A stretch of 64,000 bases of DNA from Parelaphostrongylus tenuis (GCA_019055375.1 JAHQIW010004271.1:62001-126000), one strand, 5' to 3'. Shown: positions 25,201 through 36,240, counted from the stretch's first letter. Numbers and translations are program-made. The notes: generated by a model not told the origin, from the letters alone.

Positions 25201-28200
25201 GTCTTTATTTTGAAGATTAATTATTACTGTCTTTACTTGATCTTATCTATCACCCGTATCACCTGTAATCCCGTTGATCGCCGAGTCACTCGGGCGGGTA
25301 CAAGCAACACTTCCACTTTTCCCTATTGCGTGCAAAAGTAGTTCAGTGTGTTCTCCTCGCTCTAGGAATTCGCTGGGCATTATATCTTTCTTCCTTGCCT
25401 CTCGTCAAGAAATCGCACCAACGGGTCGGTTGTGTATAAATTTCGTCTATAGATTTGATTTTTCAGAGGGCGTTAAAAAACTTTTTCGTCAACTCAGTAT
25501 CATGGTGCTCAAGAGGCACTATCGGTTGCGTCAAATGATTCAAATAAGATTATCAGAAACCTCATCACTGAAGCAAAAATTAGTGGAATCTACGCGTTTT
25601 TGTTTACGCCGAGAGGTCAACAATTTCATGACGGTTGTATTCAAAGATCGAAGTCATGAGGGTTCTTTTCCATTACTCGGGACAATAAAAACCGATTTCA
25701 TTCGCTGGACAAGAACTTTTCACAGGAGTGTTAGTAACCATTTGAAAGCTTGAATCTCTGGTTAGAGCCGCATATAGCCGGTTTTTAGAACGCTCTTTAA
25801 TAACGCTACAAATCTAAAATAAGATTATGTTTCACATGATCACGCGTTTTTTTTTGTCGCGCTTACATTTCACTGAACAAACTCCTCCCTCGAAATGCTA
25901 ATATTCTTTTGAAAGCACACGTCTCCAAAAACTCAAAAATAAGTTTGCTTAGTAGAAAGGCTTTTTTGATAGCGTTGTAGGAGAAAGAAAAGATTCGTCC
26001 TTACACTTCGTCGGGCAGAGCCCTTTCTTTCTTTAGACTATTAGTAACCATTCGATAGCGTAAGTTCATATTATTCCAATGCTGTGCTTATTTCTTGAGA
26101 AGACCGTTTCATTGTAGTGTGGCATAGAGAATAAGATCAAATTTTACATATTCGGCGGTTTGTTTACCGGCTAACCTAACGGCGAGGTAATGGCGATCGA
26201 TCGATCGATGGTCTGTCAGATTAGACATGTAGGGTGCAACTTGTTATTCAGTTGGGGAGTTTTTTCTCCGCTTCAAAAGAAACTCCATATAAAACGATTG
26301 ACTCAGATACTACGAGATTTGCTTTACATGTTCGTATGCTTTTCGTGTTTCCAGCGAATTTCAAGCGCGATAAAAATAAAAGCATGCGGCGGTTGTGAAA
26401 CATAGTATTATTTCGTATACCACAGCGTTGTAAAATGGCCTTTTCGAAGAGCGAGCACGTATGACTCTAGCCAGAAATCTAAGCTGTAGAATGACTGCTA
26501 ACACTCCTACGAAAACTTCTTGTCCAGGGAACGAGATCGATTTTTCATTTGCTCCCGGCTAACGGATTAGAACCTACGAGCTTCCATATGGAGCAGTGAT
26601 CTTGATGTTACAGATTCTCCTAGCAGGAATCTGTTAAGGTGCTTGCAAAAGTTCGACTGGACTGGTGAAAGTAGAGCAATATGGACTTTATAATGAATTT
26701 GAACAACTTTCTGACCATACTTTTTTGATATAGTGTTTGTGAAAAAAGGAGTTAATAATGCGGATCTTCCAATAGATATCGGCGCTATGTGCATGTTATA
26801 GAGCATCGTCGGCGGTCTAATAAATCGATCCTTTACCAGACAGTCGCAGTAGAATCAAGAAACACACATTTTCGTTACCATAATGGAGTCAACAGACTAC
26901 ATGGATGACTTTTTTGCCTCTTCAATAGTTTATGTGAAATACAACCGTCGAGGTCATTTCTCGATTATTCATACGCTTCAACGCTCCCAAAACTGTTTTG
27001 TAGTAGCTTAGCGAGTGATATCACACCCAACTTTATCACTTCATTTGACCTGCATCACAGTTTGCCACCACCCTTCCTTTCCCCCTCTATGATAGATGCG
27101 TTGTAAAATGGAAGATGTTGTAAATACGAAAATACTTCATTACTTTATCCATTGAAGACTGCGCATCAAGGTTCACAAAGACATCCTAAATTAGTCTCCA
27201 AAGAAAATAAAGTTTTCTCTATCATGCGCAGTGCGATTTCACACTTTTTAAAATAGAGTATAACTAGTTTTCTTCATTCTTTTCGCTCTCGTGCATGAAA
27301 AGTCGAGAAAAGGGTGTTAGAAGTTTCAAATATATCACTCAAACCTATTACACTTAATCGTAGACACCGGATAGCACTTCCCATCAACACACACTGTCCC
27401 ATCCACACACTCGGTCTGAAAGCGTTTTATTTTTACTACTACAGAAGATACTGCGTTTGATAAACAAGGTGAAGCTTACACGTGCAGTCTATTTGGGCCT
27501 TCTTCCGTATATTAGAAAATTGAGTGGTGAGCAAAAATTCGACCTCAGACGGGACTTGAACTCTCATTCCACCCATACCGTAGACGGAGTGGTAGCAAAA
27601 CGGTGCCTCGGTGGTGCAGCGGTAAAACGAGCTTCCGGTATGAGTGAAGCGCGAGTTGAAGTCCCGTCTGAGGTCGGCTTTTTGCTCATCACTCAATACT
27701 CCAAAGTGATTATGAGATATGATAACACTGCGAAAAAGCAGTAAAACATAAGGAATATCTGGTACTTGGTTTACATTTTCAGTGGATCATGTTTTTTTTT
27801 ATCAAAGAGATTTATAAAAATAACCAGATTGCTGTCTTAATACAACATCTTTGTCAGATGGGTAAGTGTACTTAGATATTCCGTTGATTAATGTATGGTG
27901 TTAACTTGATAAATGTCAAACATTGGATCTAATGTAGTCAAGAAAGGGAACGATGGCCGAGTTCTAGTTGATGTAGGTTACAAGAAGCGAGGTGCTGATT
28001 CGACTCCTATCCCAACACTCTCTTACAATCGAGCAACGACGTCGTACGAGACACTTTAGCTCGGGTTTCTCTGAGATTACATGGAGAATCATTTCAACCA
28101 GTATTCCACATCGATCAAGAAGACGAGGGAAACGCATGCGAGTAAATGTAGCAAATGCTAGAGTGCTGGGAGCCTCACAGTAAAATGTGATAACGGCTTG

Positions 28201-31200
28201 AAAAAGGTACTCAAAAAAGTTATATATGTAGCAGTACTGGAGTCCCCCTATGGTATGCTTGTCAAGTTTGCAATCAGCGTTTTCTGCTACCAGCTATCCT
28301 GAATCACTTCCTTTTTACGAAAGTTTTAGTATATTATCGTTCTAAGAAGCAAGGCACCGCACTGAATATATTGAGAAAGCCGTTTTAAGGCGTTCACCGA
28401 GCGTCACTGACTTACAAAGGTCGGAGGGAGGTTTGCTTCTTGTAACTACGTCTCTTCTATAGCGATCCATCAATGACACCGGCTTGCCAAGCTAGAGCTC
28501 CATTATAAAAGATAACTACTTCCTGGGCTGGGTGACCTTTTCAAAGTTTAAACTTCGCTGCACACTGTGACTAAACAAAGGGCACCATCTCACGAACGGT
28601 AACGCAGTAGACCAAGAGGATCAAACTGTTGTGATCACTCAGAATATTACAACGGATGAAGAGGTTAGCTTTCAGTTACGTTCCAACATATTCGATCATG
28701 AGTCAATTTTATCTGCTCTGCACATGGTCAATTCAGCTTAAAGCTATTGCCTTGATAATTGGCCATTGGTCAGTTCGACGGATTTTATGACCGAGCGAAC
28801 ATGACAAATTCACTTAGGCCTGGTCATGTGATTTCGAGCTTTGATATTGAAGCTGTGACTTATAGAACGCTCAAATGTAGTCCCAACATGTAAACGTATC
28901 AAAGTCGATAGTTGCGTGTTTTGCACAGTTTTAGGAAAATTAGATACGTTATCAAATACTTTCCATGTGCACATTCATGCATGCGTGCGGGATTTAATCC
29001 GTTAATCGACGATTATGAAAACTTTCATGACCAAAATGAACCTGTGAGATGGTTAAGAATCTCCCAAAAATGTGGAAAGTCTTGACATAATCTCTGTATT
29101 CAAAGCTTACCCTTCTCCCATCCCTTTTCATATTCATACAATGATTAGGCCAAGTAAGGGTAAACACCTTCTGACCACAAATATCTTTCAACAAAGGGGT
29201 CGCTCGATATGTATGGTGTACTTCGACTAACTTACCAGTGCAGAGACGTTGCAAAAACGAATAAAGAATATAGTGGTGCTCTCTCCAGCCACTTGATAAT
29301 GAAAGCTGAATAATGAACCTACCTCAAAGGAACATGACGTCGATAGGTTACCATTCTTTCCATAACACTGCATATCCTTACAGGTGAACCCGATCGGACA
29401 TTCAAATTCTCCAAATACCGGTGGACATCTGTAATTTACGACCATTCAAAATTCTAGGCGAGGCATAACTTGTTTATAGCATTTGCAACAAATTCTATTA
29501 CTAGCTAAGCGTTCCTATATACACATAAAGGTTAGACCAAGGAATTCTCTATGTTATTTCAATTCATCCTTTTTCATGCGATAGATTAGGTCCTATTTAG
29601 TACAGGTTCACGACGTCTTGAACTGGGGATCACATTTGGAAGCACTGCGCAATTCGCAAGTGACACTCGGAATGTTATTTGATCAGGATTTCTTCTCTTC
29701 GTCTCAAATATTTTCAAATTTTCCTATCAGATTGATGCCCCACGTTTTTTACATACATTTTCCTTTATTATTGGTACATATAAAACTGTTATGTGCGAAA
29801 AAAATCACTTCTTTATTGCTCAATCATATTGTTGTTGACATTCAGTCGATTGAGATAAGATGTGCAAAGGATGTTCTGAACAATTTCACATTTCATGCGA
29901 TGCCGATTCATTAGAAACTCTCAACAGACTATTGATTTTTAGTGCACTTCAGGAGTTGGGAACTCTGGATTGAGAGTTGGAAACACAGTCTCCTCTTCGT
30001 TGCTACTGCACTCTAGGACGGCTTTTCGGAAACCAAAAACGTTATTAAAATCATTTTCAAAGTTTTTGAATCTCTACTGAAAGTTTATTGAAATAGCTCC
30101 ATTCGGAGAAAAAAAAAACCACTAAACTTGTGTGCGGTCTGTAGCATGCACGCCGTCCTCAGAGTGTTAAGAAAAGGAAAGAAACTAGTTCATTCTGTTT
30201 GCTACACAGTCCTTGAGTGATTGGCCAACTTTTTTGTAAAATTATAATTAATTAGTCAACCACCGATAAAGTAGTCCTACTTTTCCCACACTAGGCGTTT
30301 CACAGGTCAGGAGAACAAAATAGGAGGCAATCAAAATTGACCGGAGGAAGGAAATCGAGGACCTATCAGCGACACTACATTAAGATTGATTTTTGTTCTT
30401 TGCAATATGTGAAACGAAGCTTTAATCACAAAATTTCGCTGCCATCGACTCTGTGAAGTGCCACTACTCAGTACGTATTTGACTAACAAATTTTCGCAGT
30501 TATTCCACTCGGGTGAAATTCGAGAAGAATTTGTTCCATTGTCAATCAAAAGCAACTCGAGTATGACGAGCATGTCAATAGATGTAGAGGTTTGAAGTTG
30601 AGTCAAAATTGTCTCAGCTCTTCATACAAGGATTTCGGATTCCTTCTGTATCATATCTAATGAGTTATTCCAAATGAGAAGGGAATTGGAGCCTGATCTT
30701 ATTGCTACAGTGCTAACACGGCTGGTAATACATGTGAAATTTTTATATAGGAAGACACACGACAATATACGCAAAAAACCTGTTTAAAGCAGCTCAGAAA
30801 GGAGAATCTTTGAAGAACTAATGGATTCAATATAAAGATCCATTACTAGTTGGAAAACAAATATGCGATCCAACTACATGGATACTGAAACACAACAAAC
30901 CTCGGAACGTCAAGTGGTCTTCATACTTCCGAATTCCTTTTCGGGAGTCTTTCCTTTTGACGAGTGAACTAATAACAACGATTTGGAAAAAATGGCCGAG
31001 AGAAATGCATTCGGTAGTGCGATATTTATTCCTCTGATAGGATAATAGTGAATCAGGGGCTCGCCTATGCTTCTGAATTTGCTCACATATCGTTCCCTGC
31101 CATGAAAGAAGATAAGACAGGGGTCAAAAGTTGGAATATGAAATTGCTACTATTTTCACGGCTGAGAGTTGATGATTGATGAACTTGATAAAAGGGAAGA

Positions 31201-32306
31201 AGTGGCATATTAAATCATAAAAACATCCTGATAAATCCTTTTTTACCGATGATGTCTTCGTGAAGAACTAAATGACGTAGACAGTGCGCCGAGAGCTAAA
31301 CGATGTGGGAACGAGGACAAGGCGGGGTGAGCCCATTAATAAGCGCAAAGCTTTGGCTAAACCACACACAGAGCAACCGAACCTCATACCTCTCTAGATC
31401 AGGAAAATTAGAGTAGAGTTGTCGGAAGGAACAAATCATTCATTAACAAAAGATCGGGACAGCATCAGTGATAAAGATCTGTACAGCAGAGCTGCGCAGC
31501 CGAATGCATGCGGACTCTCAAAAATGTTCGCGGATGATGTACAAGAGGACACGATTCATATGAAAGAAGCGTGATGGTTGCACACAAAGTGTGTCGTTAG
31601 AGTGACGTGAAAGAAATGATTAGTTTAAGTCATTCTCAAGGAAGGTACTTGACTGTGGAATTCCAGTAGTGAGTGATTCTCCGTTCGTGGAATTCTTCCA
31701 AATCCTTATGATTAAATGTCATTTACTGAGAAACGAATCGGACAGTTTTTTTACTTCCTAAACGAGATGCAGAGCAGCTTTGACGTCGATGCTTTTTTCA
31801 GGAGGAATAGCGTGATAAGTACGAAGTTATGAGAAATTAAGCACAAAAGCATTAACAAATTTTCCACAATCTATCGCTTCATTATCGTCAAACTCCAGCT
31901 CTTCGTGCATTGGTAGGTGCAGTACACAGAGAAGTCTGATGGATCATGAACTGTGGGATTTAACAATGCAGAAAGTTTTGCCCCAGACTACTATGTGCTC
32001 CGAAGAAAGATTTGTAGCTTGAAGCCATCAACTCCACGAGTGTTTTCTTATAGATTTTATCCATAATAACTTAAGTTGATAGATGATCAATAGTGGTATT
32101 GGTGACTCAGCTGACACCAAAATGTAACATACAATTACTACTTCATTCCTACCATTTGTTGTCACTGAACTTCCCCCACAGTTTACACAAACTTTGATGG
32201 GAGTGAATACTAAGAATAAAAATAATGAACCAGTCATCGAAATTGCAAAGTACCTTTCAGCGAAAGCAGTTGTCAAAAGCAGAAGAGAAAGTTCAAGAAG
32301 TTGCAT
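16266..32306 (-). CDS. Secreted protein of twelve tandem four-cysteine modules
   Basis: I do not recognise this gene by name. Eleven exons join in phase: 32254-32306, 29323-29428, 27354-27415, 20330-20388, 18747-18805, 18610-18686, 18486-18556, 18245-18304, 17114-17201, 16877-16992, 16266-16459. They total 945 nt, 314 residues plus stop. Exon 1 is a signal peptide ([17 protein letters not shown]); ATG follows an AG by two bases, possibly a trans-splice site. The rest holds 47 cysteines in twelve modules of pattern C-x(1-10)-C-x(4-6)-C-x(2)-G-x-C (for example [22 protein letters not shown]); module 3 lacks its first cysteine. It ends with a short non-cysteine tail ([11 protein letters not shown]). 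It should be secreted and disulphide-bonded. It recalls EB-type or other short invertebrate cysteine repeats, but the eight-cysteine EB pattern is not clearly met. The acceptor of exon 4 could also be at 20421, adding 11 residues. Introns 1-3 are long (2.8, 1.9, 7.0 kb); the others are short. Confidence 0.82.
17265..17330 (+). repeat. tRNA-like fragment in intron
   Basis: The block ggataatgcagtggtagtga resembles a tRNA box A, but no convincing box B or cloverleaf follows. It is probably a SINE head remnant. Confidence 0.3.
19025..19230. repeat. Palindromic pair of tRNA-like SINE heads, family B'
   Basis: Reverse head (tcagccgggattcgaaccca, box B reversed) at 19110-19145 is followed at once by a forward head with ggttagcatacgctcccgga and tctgggttcgaatcc, ending gctgacgcaaacg. 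Outside lie shared tails (attttgactgccaca). The two heads can pair into a long hairpin. It matches 33340-33840. Confidence 0.72.
19535..20078 (-). mobile_element. RTE-type LINE fragment (reverse transcriptase)
   Basis: On the minus strand the translation follows the RTE copy at 21.6-24.7 kb: [52 protein letters not shown], then after a frame change [18 protein letters not shown]. The last block corresponds to the catalytic FADD motif but reads FSGD, so the active site is lost. It lies in intron 3 of the cysteine-module gene and has no full ORF. Confidence 0.88.
21932..22360 (+). pseudogene. RTE endonuclease, N-terminal piece
   Basis: Open frame carrying the start of the AP-like endonuclease ([40 protein letters not shown]). 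In an intact RTE it would continue into the next block at 22370 but a stop at 22358-22360 ends it. The stretch before about 22070 is probably 5' UTR read through. Confidence 0.8.
22370..22795 (+). pseudogene. RTE endonuclease, C-terminal piece
   Basis: Carries [19 protein letters not shown] and [13 protein letters not shown], the central and late endonuclease motifs. A TAA at about 22766 interrupts it, after which GSDHRLL (catalytic SDH) continues in the same frame, so a single base change made the stop. Confidence 0.82.
23849..24712 (+). pseudogene. RTE reverse transcriptase, C-terminal piece
   Basis: The longest open part of the LINE. It starts inside the RT domain just before FADD (residues about 12-17 of this ORF) and runs through the thumb and C-terminal region to a TAG at about 24551. 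The remaining residues ([27 protein letters not shown]) continue to 24712. Upstream RT parts (23171-23848) are recognisable only in broken frames. Confidence 0.85.
24733..24960 (+). repeat. Tandem repeat, about 76-nt unit, behind the RTE element
   Basis: Three units begin with cagaatctt at 24733, 24810 and 24885, each containing ctcca, tgcccctcat and ttcacatct. A weaker fourth unit may follow near 24964. A related string (tagaatatagaggattttcc) precedes the LINE at 21555-21600, so the LINE may sit inside or have captured a small satellite. Confidence 0.65.
25740..26545. repeat. Interspersed repeat M1 copy
   Basis: It shares long blocks with 57190-57990: ctctggttagagccgcatat, gattatgtttcacatgatca, gaacaaactcctccctcg, cgctgtaggagaaag, gtttaccggctaa and gtttccggcgaatt-type sequence. 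Outer parts are inverted (agattatgtttcacat against gtgaaacatagtattatt), giving a symmetric non-coding element of about 0.8 kb. It lies in intron 3 of the cysteine-module gene. Confidence 0.68.
27515..27700. repeat. Palindromic tRNA-like SINE pair, family C
   Basis: The left half (gtgagcaaaaattcgacctc, gggacttgaactctc) is the reverse complement of the right half (cgagttgaagtcccgtctg, gtcggctttttgctcatcac). The forward head in the middle, tcggtggtgcagcggtaaaa, is a good box A and gagttgaagtcc a box B. The pair can form a hairpin of about 90 bases per side. It is in intron 2 of the cysteine-module gene. Confidence 0.72.
27945..28030 (+). repeat. tRNA-like SINE head, family D
   Basis: Blocks gatggccgagttctag, gtaggttacaagaa and a box-B-like gctgattcgactcctatcc resemble the head at 61497-61640. 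No complete cloverleaf is possible. Confidence 0.45.
29450..32250. other. Intron 1 of the cysteine-module gene, no recognised content
   Basis: I see no coding blocks, tRNA-like heads or matches to the repeat families named here. AT-rich, with scattered short ORFs of no recognisable sequence. Confidence 0.4.
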
Positions 32307-33825
32307 CACTCAAATAGACGGACACGTAGGTATATCGTCCGACAGACCACTGGCTTGGCCTAGTTTACATCACGCCTCTCCTCTCTCTCCCATAAGGGCT
32401 CTCCCGATCTTCCTTATTCCAAAGGTAAACCTATTGAAACTGCGTCAATGGAGGTGAAAAGACCCTTTGAATTCTCAGCTAATTCATCAAACGCGTTCTT
32501 TCCCGAGGATGCAAATAAGGAGACATTACTTGTTAGCTATGATCTAAGAAATGTTCTTTGTGGAACCACATAGCTTGAGATATAACCAATCATCACATTA
32601 TATTTTTTGCCGCCTGATTTTCATCTTATTTGATTCATCCACAGATAAACATGCGGTAACATTGAAGTGTCACTGCAACTTTTTTCTAATTCTAAAAAGT
32701 CTATTTTTGTTGAAGAATTCCCACGATCTCTTCTACTCCAGTTTCAAAATCTCCATAGTGTCTGCTTTTGTCTAAAAATTTCTGTGATCTCCTTCATTAG
32801 AATTTGATGCCCTTTAAAAACAGATTTTATGTTTTTAATCGACGTATAATTGTATTTAAGCTAGATTGCGCCTTACACAAAGTCTAAAAGTTGAAATTAG
32901 AAGTCAAAGCAGCAATTTTGCAAATCTATCTCTACGAATCAAATTCGGAGACAAGCAACATGAGAAAATGGAAATGAGGTATGAAACAATGGATGCCTTA
33001 GTGAACCCACAGCGTAGCGCTTATTTGGAAAGTTTTATAGTGAGGAATTTGCTCTTGAAGTTAGGGAAAGTCGCGAACGTCGTTGCTATTGCCAGTTATG
33101 AATTGAAGGCTCTAGTGACAGCAAATACACGCACAACTGTTTGAGAAGTTGCAGAAGATTTCAATATGAACAGTTCAGTTTGGTAAAGAAACTGAAAAAT
33201 TGAAGAAGGTGGACAAACAGATGTTGAAGGGATTCAAAAGATTAATTTTCATTGAAGGTGTGCATAAGCTGTGTAAAATATCCTACAACGTGTCCTTATC
33301 TTTACATAAACTTTGCATGAGGATAATATATCAAATCCAATAATGTGGAGTGCTGTGCAAAAACGTTTGCGTCAGCCGGGATTTGAACCCAGATCTGCAC
33401 TCTTTCCGGGAGCGAATGCTAACCGTTGCACCAACGACGCTCGTTCTGCACAGCACTCATTTACGCTATAAAGCGTTGTCTGCCAACAGCCAACCGTCGA
33501 CGGTCCGGCGGGGCAGCCGCTATCGGCATTGAACCCACTTGAGTTGACAGACATTGGATATCGATATTCAGTCAGAACTCTTTCTATTTTGACTGCCACT
33601 TGCAGTGGTATGGTCTTGTAGTATACCCAATAATGTGGAGTGCTGTGCAAAACGAGTGTTGGTGGTGCAACGGTTAGCATTCGCTCCCGGAAAGAGTGAG
33701 ATCTGGGTTCAAATCCCGGCTGACGCAAACGTTTTTGCACAGCATTTCACAATATTGGGTATACTACAAGACCATACCACTGCAAGCGGCAGTCAAAATA
33801 AAAAGAGTTCTGACTGAATATATCA
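32307..33825. other. Upstream region of the cysteine-module gene
   Basis: Any promoter of the minus-strand gene would lie here. Positions 32310-33330 show nothing identifiable. 33340-33840 is the SINE pair listed separately. Confidence 0.4.
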
Positions 33826-33840
33826 AATCATTCTTTTCGA
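33340..33840. repeat. Facing pair of tRNA-like SINEs, family B', with tails
   Basis: A reverse copy (33340-33600) and a forward copy (33635-33840). Heads: ggtgcaacggttagcattcg with tctgggttcaaatcccggc. Both tails contain gactgccacttgcagtgg or its relative and agttctgactgaatat. The outer tag ccaataatgtggagtgctgt occurs twice. The body block gcagccgctatcggcattga is shared with 36420-36480, linking families B and B'. Confidence 0.75.
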
Positions 33841-33950
33841 GTGTTTTCTTAAGACCACAGCTCAAATTTTCAAAATGCCATAAAAATCATTTTTGAGCCA
33901 CGCATGTCGTGTTGTCAGTCAAAAAAGGGCTGCTAATATAATGTACTATG
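33826..33950 (-). repeat. R1 element end fragment
   Basis: The block cgagtgttttcttaagacca, then ctcaaattttc and gagccacgcatgtcg, matches the outer part of the R1 element at 35866-35960 and, inverted, 7665-7730. Confidence 0.55.
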
Positions 33951-34211
33951 CCTACGCTATAAATCTTATACTTGTTTTGTCCTATACACAATTGTTGAGA
34001 CACACAAACTTACCTCTAATGGTGTAAGCCTATCGATTTTCCAGCACTCAAAGTCAGAGTGATTATTGGTCACGTAGGCGATCCTACGAATAGGATAACA
34101 CGGATTTTGAGGATAATTTTCAACGCGGTTGCTATAGTCAATACCAGCTCGTCTCCCAAACAGCAAAATTTTTTTAAGAGCACCTACGTCGTGCTTAGCC
34201 GAACCAAATGT

Positions 34212-34700
34212 ATGTAATGACACTACTCGATGTTACAACTTCTGCGCAAACGCTTCGAATAGCGCCGCAATACAAGCTACTCACGATCCATCAACAGGAA
34301 ATGGGGAGAAAATAATCATATATGGTTTGTCCATTCAAGAGCTGTTGACTATTTTGAAGAAGTGTCCGATGCGTTCAATCTCTTAGTGGTGAAGAAGATG
34401 TTCTGCGCAAATCAGTACATTGGCAGCAAATAGCAAAGCCTTGCCATTTCCTTTACATTTGAGATGAGAGCTCTTGGGGCAATTCTCAGTCGCTGTCTAT
34501 CACCCTACTGCAGATATATGGATGATTGTTTTGTTACCTAGTCTAAACAAGAGGGGATAAGTCAATGCTTCACTCTTAAATGGGCACACAGGATACATTA
34601 AACATAATAAAAACTCAGAGAAGCTGGCTACCACTCTTGAAGGTCCAAATACTCCTTGCCGTAATGAGTCCATCAGAAATGATATCGAAAGCCAAATAAT
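34212..34700 (+). mobile_element. Penelope-like element relic, RT domain with YMDD
   Basis: A decayed reverse-transcriptase segment. It aligns to the complete PLE from the motif-A block (cgatgttaca, then gccgcaatacaagctactca) through GLSIQELLTIL to CRYMDDCFVT at about 34508-34537. Many stops and frame changes are present. Unlike the two younger copies it has the normal YMDD box, so it belongs to another or older lineage. Confidence 0.8.
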
Positions 34701-34884
34701 AGGAGCATACTAGTGCGCCTTCTTACTTTCTTCTCAGCCTTCATAAACGGAAACAGCACTTTTTTGAAACATGAACGCAACATTTAGAAGTTGTTTACAC
34801 GGTAGAAAAGCTAATGACTTCAAGAGAAAAAAGGGAAGTGGGCCGCATAACAAAAAACGATGGTGCGCCAAATCCAAATGGATA

Positions 34885-34930
34885 GGTATAACAGTCGGTG
34901 CAAATGTTATTGCGGTTTGACCGATCCAAA
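34885..34930 (+). repeat. Mariner-type terminal repeat relic
   Basis: The string gtcggtgcaaatgttattgc followed by ggttt resembles the mariner family end (gttggtgcaaaagtaattgc ggttt). A second such end is at 56936-56961. No transposase is attached here. Confidence 0.45.
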
Positions 34931-35391
34931 ACCGCAATCAGTCCTTCACTTTGCTTAAAATGGCCAACGCCGAAGAATGGTTGACATAGAATACTTCTGT
35001 AGTGTCTCATTTGTTTTGAGAGGATTAGCTTCTAAGATTACTCTCAAATGGTTATTGTCAACTTTCCATGGCTGGCTATTACGTCACTCAACTTTGAGGC
35101 TTTCATCCCTTCTACGGAGTTTCTGGGACCACTACTTCATTGTACGTTCGATAGCAGTTTTTGGGCCAATTGCTTAGCCGAGGTTGGGAAAAGTTTCCGC
35201 TGTTTTACAACCCATTTTGGAGTGATAGTGTAAAATCGCAATCACTTTTGCACCAAGTAACAACCTTTCCATAGTCTATAAATAATATCAAACAAAATAT
35301 AACACGCTATTAGTTACGAAACATAAAATGAAAAAAGCGCATTAAAATTATGCATAGCATAATCACATTTATCTAAGAATAAGAATACCAA

Positions 35392-35809
35392 CTGCCGTTA
35401 TCGAACGCGCAGTCGAAAGGTCGATGTTAGGAGTATCTCGTATTTCGCAAATGAGACAAAGGATCCGAACTTCCGACCTACGTCAACGATCGAAAATCAA
35501 GACGCCGTTCTACACGCCAGGATATCGAAAATAAGGTGGGCCGGACACGTGATGCGCTTCAACGACAACAGATGGACGAGAGCCGTTACCGACTGGATTC
35601 CTCGGGACGTCAAGCGCTCTAAAGGAAGACCATTGACCCGTTGGTCCGATTTCTTCACGAAAGCGATGGAAGAAAGATATGATGCTCAGCGAATTCCTAG
35701 AGCGAGGAGAACTCACTGGGCTACTCTTGCACGCGATAGGGAAAAATGGAAGAGTTGCTGGTACTCGCTCGAGTCACTCGACGATCAACGGGACGACAGG
35801 TGATACAGG
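35392..35809 (+). mobile_element. 5'-truncated RTE LINE copy with 11-bp target duplication
   Basis: It matches the last 0.4 kb of the 21.6-24.7 kb LINE ([27 protein letters not shown], then one missing base, then [18 protein letters not shown] to LDDQRDDR). The ends are clean: aagaataccaa occurs at 35381-35391 and again at 35810-35820, an 11-bp target-site duplication. Being 5'-truncated with a TSD is the normal product of target-primed reverse transcription. Confidence 0.9.
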
Positions 35810-35865
35810 AAGAATACCAATACCAAAGGCTAATTTCAACAGTACATAAACAGAATTCTAATTAT

Positions 35866-36240
35866 ACTTTTCCTTCGAGTGCTTTATTAAGACCACGCTC
35901 AAATTTAAATAGATCCCTTCATTATTATTTGAGCCAACATGTCATGTGGTCTGGTAAGGGCTCTTGTACAGCCCGAGACACGTGCTCGTCCTTACAGACT
36001 CATCAGCCGGGCAGAACCCGTCGTCTGTCGATCGTTTCATAGTCAGTTCTCTCGGGAGCGTCACACTCCTTATATATAGTTATCGACGACCTACGCTTTA
36101 CAATCTATGTCAGGTGAAACATTCACCTAACACAGAGTGTTTTCGCACTCGATTGCTAGCTGGCTGGTATTTTTATCATATTATACCTTTCCTTCCACGT
36201 GTCTCGGGCTGTACAAGAATTCTCATTTTTATTCAACTGA
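35866..36240. mobile_element. Inverted-repeat element R1 with the best hammerhead fold
   Basis: A non-coding element with the outer R1 block (ttcgagtgctttattaagac, then cacgctcaaattt) and facing arms that both contain cacgtg..tcgggctgtacaag, one near 35960-35985 reversed and one near 36196-36222 forward. The first arm holds the ribozyme-like fold at 35971-36012. No ORF. Confidence 0.65.
35971..36012 (-). ncRNA. Type I hammerhead-ribozyme-like motif (best copy)
   Basis: Read on the minus strand: GCCCGG, CUGAUGA, GUC-UGUAAG-GAC, GAGC, ACGU, GUC, UCGGGC. Stem I pairs GCCCGG with UCGGGC over six pairs (one G-U next to the core). Stem II is GUC with GAC. The CUGAUGA box and the GUC cleavage triplet are exact. 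The second box is GAGC where the core needs GAAAC, so A14 appears changed and activity may be lost. Stem III would be two pairs closed by ACGU. Confidence 0.6.

Noticed and set aside
33966..34223. Minus ORF of 85 residues with a good donor (GTAAGTTT) at 34013
   Set aside because: Considered as an upstream exon of the cysteine-module gene, but its phase does not fit exon 29323-29428, whereas the signal-peptide exon at 32254-32306 fits exactly. No recognisable domain; left unassigned.
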